Shown one piece after another: positions 59,901 to 64,000 of a DNA stretch of 64,000 nucleotides. A program made the position numbers and the translations under genes. Where the stretch lies: the NCBI GenBank assembly GCA_003864495.1, contig ML133482.1:183365-247364 (forward strand). Direction: 5' to 3'. How positions within the stretch are numbered: position 1 is the stretch's first letter; the number at the start of each line of letters is the position of its first letter. This stretch comes from Nemopilema nomurai (lineage: Eukaryota; Cnidaria; Scyphozoa; Rhizostomeae; Rhizostomatidae). Under the pieces are notes generated by a model. The model searched no databases and was not told where the DNA came from. It saw only the letters and a list, made by a program, of their open reading frames with translations.

Positions 59901-62900
59901 AAATCCATTGATTCATTCGCTTCATCTTCAAGCTACGAAGCGAGAAAGCAAATGCTGGTAAATCAAAAGAAATAGACGAGGAAAGTGCATGAGTCAAAAG
60001 GAAAACTTCAATGTTGTCTTGATCCAAAATAAACGGTGTTATCGATCTACAATCTCTGCCAAAATAGTTTGAACACCGTGTAGTGATTTTGCGACCTCCA
60101 TTCTATTTCCGTCTCTCCTTTGTAGCTGCATCCCCCTTACCCCCTTAAACAATATTGCATTTTAAAGGAAAGGCAATAGGTATTTTCGAGAATTCTTCAC
60201 TTTTGTTTTTAGGATTATTCACTTTTGAGCTACACAACATTGTTCGAGGGGTGAGAGGATATTGCACCTTGTGCAATGGGTAAAATAGAGCAAGTGTTCC
60301 AACTTTTGGCAGAGATTGTAGAGTGTATAATATCAATTTCTTAAGTTTTATACCTGTAAATAGAGAAATAAGAAACATATTAAGTCAATAAAAGTTCTTT
60401 ACAACTTTTTGGATCACATACAATATCCTCAACTGAATTTAAAGGCAGCTTATTCGACGATCACTCAAAGCCACTTTGCACCAAGAGGTCTGACACACCT
60501 CAAAAGTATATATAATCTTATGAGTAGCAATCAAACATTTTCTCTATTCATTAAGAAAAGTATAATTTCAGTTTGGGAGTTTCAACTTTTTTGTGCAGCC
60601 CAAACACTCATCAGTACAATTCATTGACTAATGATTGCCCTAAGCCCATACACTTTGGTGACATCATCATCATCATCATCAAAGGCATAGGCCTAGTGGC
60701 CCTTGGCACCGCTCACAATGGCAGCCCATTTGAGGCGATCTTGAGCATGCCTCATGGCAGTTGCTAGTGGAAGACCAGTGTCTTTTCTACCTGGTCTTGC
60801 CATCTCAAAGGTGGTCTACCTCTACCCCTATTTCCCTGAAAATATTGGATAAAAACAGACTTGATGTAGTTGTGTCCTTTGGTGACACCCTTTAATAATT
60901 TTCCCTACTGCATAAAAAGACATCATCCTGGTGTAGATATAGCAAAGCAAGTTACCCCTTTTGCTTCCATCCTCTGGAAGATGACACTGACTAATGATTG
61001 CCCTAAGCCAATAGATATGGGTGACACCCTTTAATAATTTTCCCTACTGCATAAAAAGACATCATCCTGGTGTAGATATAGCAAAGCAAGTTACCCCTTT
61101 TGCTTCCATCCTCTGGAAGATGACACTGATCATCTGAGTCAATGTAGCCTTAGCTGTTGTTTGATTTATCAAGTTCTTGCTGGCAAGGTAAATATTGTAA
61201 CACGTCCGTACTGCTTGAAGCAGAGTTGCCTCGTGCACTTCACAAGTATTTGACGTCACTGAAGTAAGCAAAGCCTGGAAAAGTAAAAAAGGATTATCAA
61301 GCTGAATCATAATAAAAAGAGAATCTTGACTCCAATTAAATTGCGACCCAAAAACATAAGAAAAGAGTTTGTCATTGCTGCCTCCCTTCTTACTAAGCCA
61401 AGGTACAAAACTGCTTTTTGATGTCTCATGATGTTACAGGTAACAGTTATTTCCAACATGGTAACAGGGATTTGGATGAACTAAGAAGTCCATTGTGTCG
61501 TAGAGCAGCCACTTTTACAAAAGTCTCTCTATGCAAATCAACAATTAATATCTAGACAGGCTTTATTCTTACAAAATAACACAATAATCATTTTTACATA
61601 TCACAGTATTTTTGTTATCTGCTACAGGTACCATTCTTATCCAAACTTTTATTTTATGGCTCTATTCTCAATGCCTTCCACCTTCACAAAGGAGATTTCT
61701 GCCTAAGCAAGACTATTGGAGACTTTTAACATATAAGAGTGGATAACAGAACATAATTATTTAGGTTATGATTCTAAGTTCCATGCTTCGTATGATCATT
61801 AAACTGTTGTAAATATCTATATGTCTTGAGTCTGGATATTGTAAATTGGTCTGTAGTTAGCTTACAAATTTTCATACATATACATAAACACTAGAAACCC
61901 AAAGAATGCAATGGTATACACCACTTTTGCTTCATCAGAAAATGGTCATTGCTAATGACGTGAGATGACATGAAACAACTTTAACAGTTGCATTCTTTGA
62001 GTTTTTATATATCTATGGGTATAAACAACCAGCAATTCATACCGCTAAATACAATATCTACATTTTTCATAAACAACATATAATTTGATACATATAAATC
62101 AAAACCTTTATAATCTGAAGTTGCACCCCCTCATCTGTTGGTTGACCAATGAAGCACCCACAGATGGTTTCGACAATTCTGTCTATCAATTTCCTTCCTG
62201 GTTGAATACTATCTGGAGCATTCCCAACAATATGACCGTAAGCAATCATTTTTTGGAGGCAATCCAGTGCACTGGATATTATTTTGGGGCTTCTTGATTG
62301 GCAAGCCAGTTCAAATGGTAAGAAGTATTTATCAGCCTTGACCAGGACATTTTTGTCAGAATCATAGCCATCTGAATTATCTGTTTCGCTAAAATGAAAC
62401 AATTTCAGTAAGTTAAAGGCATGATAAATAGCAGTTCTCTGTAGAGGTTTGTCAGTTTTTATGTGATAAGTTTGTTTTCATGTGATCAGACATCAACTGT
62501 TAGGTTCATCAGCCAATAAGATAGGCAAAGCTATCATAATGACTCAGCCTTTTTTTCAGTTTGGGTAAACGCTTTCCATTCACCATGAATCAATGCCCTC
62601 AATACATAAGAATCTTTGAATGTGAGGTTGTCTTCAACCAACTGCTAAGTGCCAGGAAAATGAGACATTGAGTATTTTCAACATTTGTCACAACCAAATC
62701 TGATAAAAACACTTAAATAAATATATTCCAAAATATTACCTTGCTACTCTCTCTGTTTCACCAGGAGATTTTGATGGATCTTTGAGGATCTCCTCTAAAC
62801 AGAAATTAGAAATAACACATCATAATCACAAACACTTTTTAATTTTGCAATATATAACCAGTCAGTCTTTAAAACTGACAAGTCTAGGGGTTGACACCTT

Positions 62901-63775
62901 GAATGTTGCAAAATTAGCATTTTTACTACAGCTTGTGGAGTTTTCAAAAATTATGCATTTAATAAACATTCCAAAAATAAATAATCATAAAGATTTACAA
63001 TCAAAACAAGGTATCTGGAACTGCAATATTTATCACAAATTGAAAATATCAAACAAAATCTGCAGTAGTTTTTGTTGTTAATAACATCTGAAATCAGAAC
63101 AGTGACAACTTAAATAGATAAATAAATAGGGCATATCATTGATCTTAGAAAGTAACCAATTAAAGGCTTCAAGATTCTACTATGATTAAAAAGAGGGTTT
63201 TTTAATTAAAGAAGATACTTTCTTAGAATAAGTGAAATTTCATGAAAGAATATGACTGGGACTCCAAAATGAATATGCAGTTAATACTAATAATTATGCT
63301 GTGTATGAATTCAGCCTCTGTGTATAACACAAAACATGATAAGGCAACTTGTCCAGACAAAATAACAATGCTAATTTAGTTCGCGGTTTTATCAAGAACA
63401 TAAATACAATTTCGGTGTACAGGAAATTCAAATCAACACAAACGCATAATGCGGGCGCTTGCTAAACAACATGGTGGGGAATGGATTTTATTCATAACAT
63501 GCTTCCGGTACCTTATGAAACCTATTATATTCCGCTTGGCAGGATAAAATACTGGCCTGATAATAATTAGCCAACTTGTTTTACAAAGGTAGATGGTGGC
63601 ATATTGCAAACTGCAGAAGCAAAAGACTTTCATTCAACTTACGCAGGGCAACCTCACAAGCCTTCCTTAGTTGTGCATGATGAGCTCTTTTCGTTTCTTT
63701 CTCTCCTAGAATCTTTTCCAGTGCCCTTTTCAGGAACATGTACTTTGTCTTGATACCACGCTCCATTTGCATCAT
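35912..63775 (-). CDS. ARFGEF1: Brefeldin A-inhibited ARF guanine nucleotide exchange factor (BIG1/BIG2), 36 exons
   Basis: Complete gene reconstructed from 36 GT-AG exons whose phases join without a break: 5,967 coding nt, about 1,988 residues, against 1,849 in human BIG1. Homology to human BIG1 runs from [11 protein letters not shown] at the N-terminus to the last exon. Domain order: DCB, acidic linker, HUS, Sec7, HDS1-4. It is a co-orthologue of vertebrate ARFGEF1 and ARFGEF2. Function (family knowledge): it swaps GDP for GTP on class I ARFs at the trans-Golgi network and endosomes, starting coat and AP-1 recruitment. Start: the ATG at 63766 aligns with the human start; in-frame ATGs at 63772 and 63775 also exist, with a TAA upstream at about 63811. 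The end of exon 29 is the only uncertain junction. Exon coordinates are in the domain entries. Confidence 0.95.
36261..36535. repeat. 85-bp tandem repeat (3.2 copies) in the last ARFGEF intron
   Basis: TCAAAACCTAATC-type starts occur at 36261, 36346, 36431 and 36516, exactly 85 bp apart. The copies share AAACAAGTTAAACAAAAATGG and GTCTATCGTGTT. Confidence 0.93.
37501..37668. repeat. 29-bp tandem repeat (6 copies) in an ARFGEF intron
   Basis: TCTAAAAGATTAGC starts recur every 29 bp from 37501 to about 37646, each followed by AGATTGCAGAT. Confidence 0.92.
39583..40195. repeat. 21-bp minisatellite (about 29 units) in ARFGEF intron 32
   Basis: Units of 21 bp containing TTGATAGACCAACC, with small changes. 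As 21 is a multiple of 3, long open frames with LDRPTLR-type repeats appear; these are not genes. The array ends 62 nt before the acceptor-distal edge of exon 32 (40258). Confidence 0.93.
41497..42148. repeat. Polypurine tract (GGAAA-rich), about 650 bp
   Basis: The + strand is almost pure A and G with very few pyrimidines; the transcribed minus-strand RNA is therefore polypyrimidine. It lies in the intron between ARFGEF exons 30 and 31. Such tracts can form triplex (H-DNA). Confidence 0.93.
47770..48000 (+). repeat. Dispersed about 230-bp repeat, copy A
   Basis: Nearly the same as 51017-51246 in another ARFGEF intron. Shared blocks include ACAACCAATATGACAGGCTT and ATCATGCGTCGGATAAAATG. It ends close to the exon 22 donor. 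Confidence 0.88.
48255..48592. repeat. AATAT-type AT microsatellite in ARFGEF intron 21
   Basis: Long runs built of TAATA and ATAATATAAT between exons 21 and 22, cleanest at 48470-48590. Confidence 0.9.
51017..51246 (+). repeat. Dispersed about 230-bp repeat, copy B
   Basis: Same orientation as copy A, more than 90% identical by eye, with small indels. No TIRs or target duplication are obvious. Confidence 0.88.
51806..52085. repeat. Two diverged tandem copies with TGACGTCATC motifs
   Basis: 51806-51915 and 51962-52085 share GTTTTTG, TATGACGTCATC, ATGGAAATA and TGGTTGGTT in the same order, offset by about 155 bp. The second copy abuts the exon 16 donor. Confidence 0.75.
52091..55256 (-). other. 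ARFGEF1: ARFGEF exons 11-16: catalytic Sec7 domain
   Basis: Exons 55052-55256, 54826-54937, 54204-54238, 53533-53703, 52917-53001, 52091-52256 (residues about 776-1033; Sec7 proper from about 829). The glutamate finger lies in [12 protein letters not shown] (Glu about 929), which displaces Mg and the GDP phosphate on [17 protein letters not shown] carries the Tyr/Ser/Met positions linked to brefeldin A sensitivity, so the protein should be drug-sensitive (inference). Exon 13 is only 35 nt. Confidence 0.95.
55623..57972 (-). other. ARFGEF1: ARFGEF exons 7-10: HUS domain
   Basis: Exons 57723-57972, 57001-57235, 56340-56439, 55623-55874 (residues about 497-775). Conserved segments: [36 protein letters not shown], and the HUS box [21 protein letters not shown] contacts DCB and Sec7 and regulates exchange activity in known family members. 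Confidence 0.94.
55920..56010. repeat. Short tandem repeat, three GGAAGTGACAT units
   Basis: Three imperfect copies of GCGGAAGTGACATCATCAGA spaced 30-40 bp apart in ARFGEF intron 9. Confidence 0.75.
58027..58173. repeat. Fold-back element with tRNA-like A and B boxes
   Basis: The arms 58027-58089 and 58121-58173 are inverted copies (AGTGCGGAAAAATAACCGAC and its complement). On the minus strand an A-box-like TAGTTAAGTGGTAGAGCA (58120-58103) is followed by a B-box-like GAGTTCCAGTC (58077-58067), spaced as in a tRNA; the + arm carries GAGTTCGAGTC. The likely origin is a tRNA-derived SINE or fold-back element in ARFGEF intron 6. Confidence 0.7.
58599..59932 (-). other. ARFGEF1: ARFGEF exons 5-6: acidic low-complexity linker
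   Basis: Exons 59605-59932 and 58599-59108 (residues about 218-496). The sequence is rich in Glu, Ser, Asn and Pro ([20 protein letters not shown]) with almost no hydrophobic core and is surely disordered. This linker is longer than in human BIG1 and accounts for much of the extra length. Confidence 0.9.
60657..60845 (-). mobile_element. 5'-truncated non-LTR retrotransposon (RTE-like 3' end)
   Basis: The minus strand reads [15 protein letters not shown], then after a 1-nt shift [20 protein letters not shown] with a stop, the typical C-terminus of an APE-type LINE reverse transcriptase, directly followed by a (GAT)n tail at about 60660-60680. The tail type is common in RTE elements. It is a short dead copy in ARFGEF intron 4. 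Confidence 0.75.
60881..61129. repeat. Tandem duplication covering the 3' end of ARFGEF exon 4
   Basis: 60881-60990 is repeated at 61020-61129 almost without change. The copy at 61020-61129 contains the real end of exon 4 and its donor (61095/61094); the other is an intronic duplicate with the same donor sequence. The spacer resembles 60627-60655. Confidence 0.9.
61095..63775 (-). other. ARFGEF1: ARFGEF exons 1-4: DCB domain
   Basis: Exons 63643-63775, 62740-62794, 62106-62388, 61095-61274 (residues 1-217). The DCB (dimerisation and cyclophilin-binding) region is very conserved: [48 protein letters not shown] and [20 protein letters not shown]. It mediates dimerisation and binds partners such as ARL1 in known BIGs. 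The exon 1 frame has an upstream stop, consistent with a true first coding exon. Confidence 0.94.
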
Positions 63776-64000
63776 GCATAAGCGAATCAGTTCCTGTATT
63801 TAGGCCTAATCTTGACCAAAAGCTTGTCCAGGCCACCACTCGGTGCTGCCTCTTAATTCACTGGTTATCTGCGAAGACAGTTGCACATCTGGGTCATTTC
63901 TCCTACTTCTCTGTTATATCCAAAGCAAATGTTCTCTTACAACAGTTTTTTCCCAATTGGCTCCACATGGACTTTCTACTTCCACGTATTATGGGCCAAC
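63776..64000 (-). other. ARFGEF1: Upstream flank of ARFGEF start exon
   Basis: 5' UTR or promoter side of the gene, with an in-frame TAA just upstream of the start. The transcription start is not visible. Confidence 0.5.

Overview
The window is animal nuclear DNA. It has intron-dense genes with GT-AG splice sites, metazoan-type proteins (a BIG-type ARF-GEF and a Notch-ligand-like membrane protein), a DNA transposon, and many mini- and microsatellites. It is AT-rich. An ISL2EU-type transposon, SVOP-like carriers and a fungal-like cysteine synthase together suggest a non-bilaterian animal, most likely a cnidarian (anemone or coral). The species cannot be read from the sequence.

Layout. 1-773 (-): 5' part of an intronless SVOP-like MFS carrier that runs off the left edge. 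1081-7411: a 30-bp minisatellite split by a 4,580-bp ISL2EU-like DNA transposon (2481-7060) with 228-bp terminal inverted repeats, a THAP/DDE transposase (+) and a SAP-SWIM-YqaJ-PHD nuclease protein (-), both frames broken by indels. 8772-9035 (-): a frameshifted coding remnant. 9284-10456 (-): an intact intronless mitochondrial-type cysteine synthase. 10.5-20 kb: no recognisable gene; a 3 x 158-bp tandem repeat and a 42-nt perfect hairpin. 20039-27443 (+): five exons of a Notch-ligand-like type I membrane protein (signal peptide, MNNL region, one DSL domain, then about 32 more tandem DSL-core units, Ser/Thr stalk, TM helix, basic tail). 27812-28221: a MITE. 29983-31347 (-): a complete SVOP-like carrier, paralogue of the left-edge gene. 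35912-63775 (-): a complete 36-exon ARFGEF (BIG1/BIG2 co-orthologue) with an uninterrupted reading frame of about 1,988 codons, whose introns hold many repeats.

Functional picture. The genes are unrelated eukaryotic transcription units and not an operon. The ARF-GEF acts in trans-Golgi and endosome traffic, the carriers in membrane transport, and the cysteine synthase in sulfur assimilation. The DSL-array protein probably acts at the cell surface. It is the most unusual item: canonical Notch ligands have one DSL domain followed by EGF repeats, but here the repeated module is itself the DSL core, and units 9-22 are nearly identical, so this is a coding VNTR.
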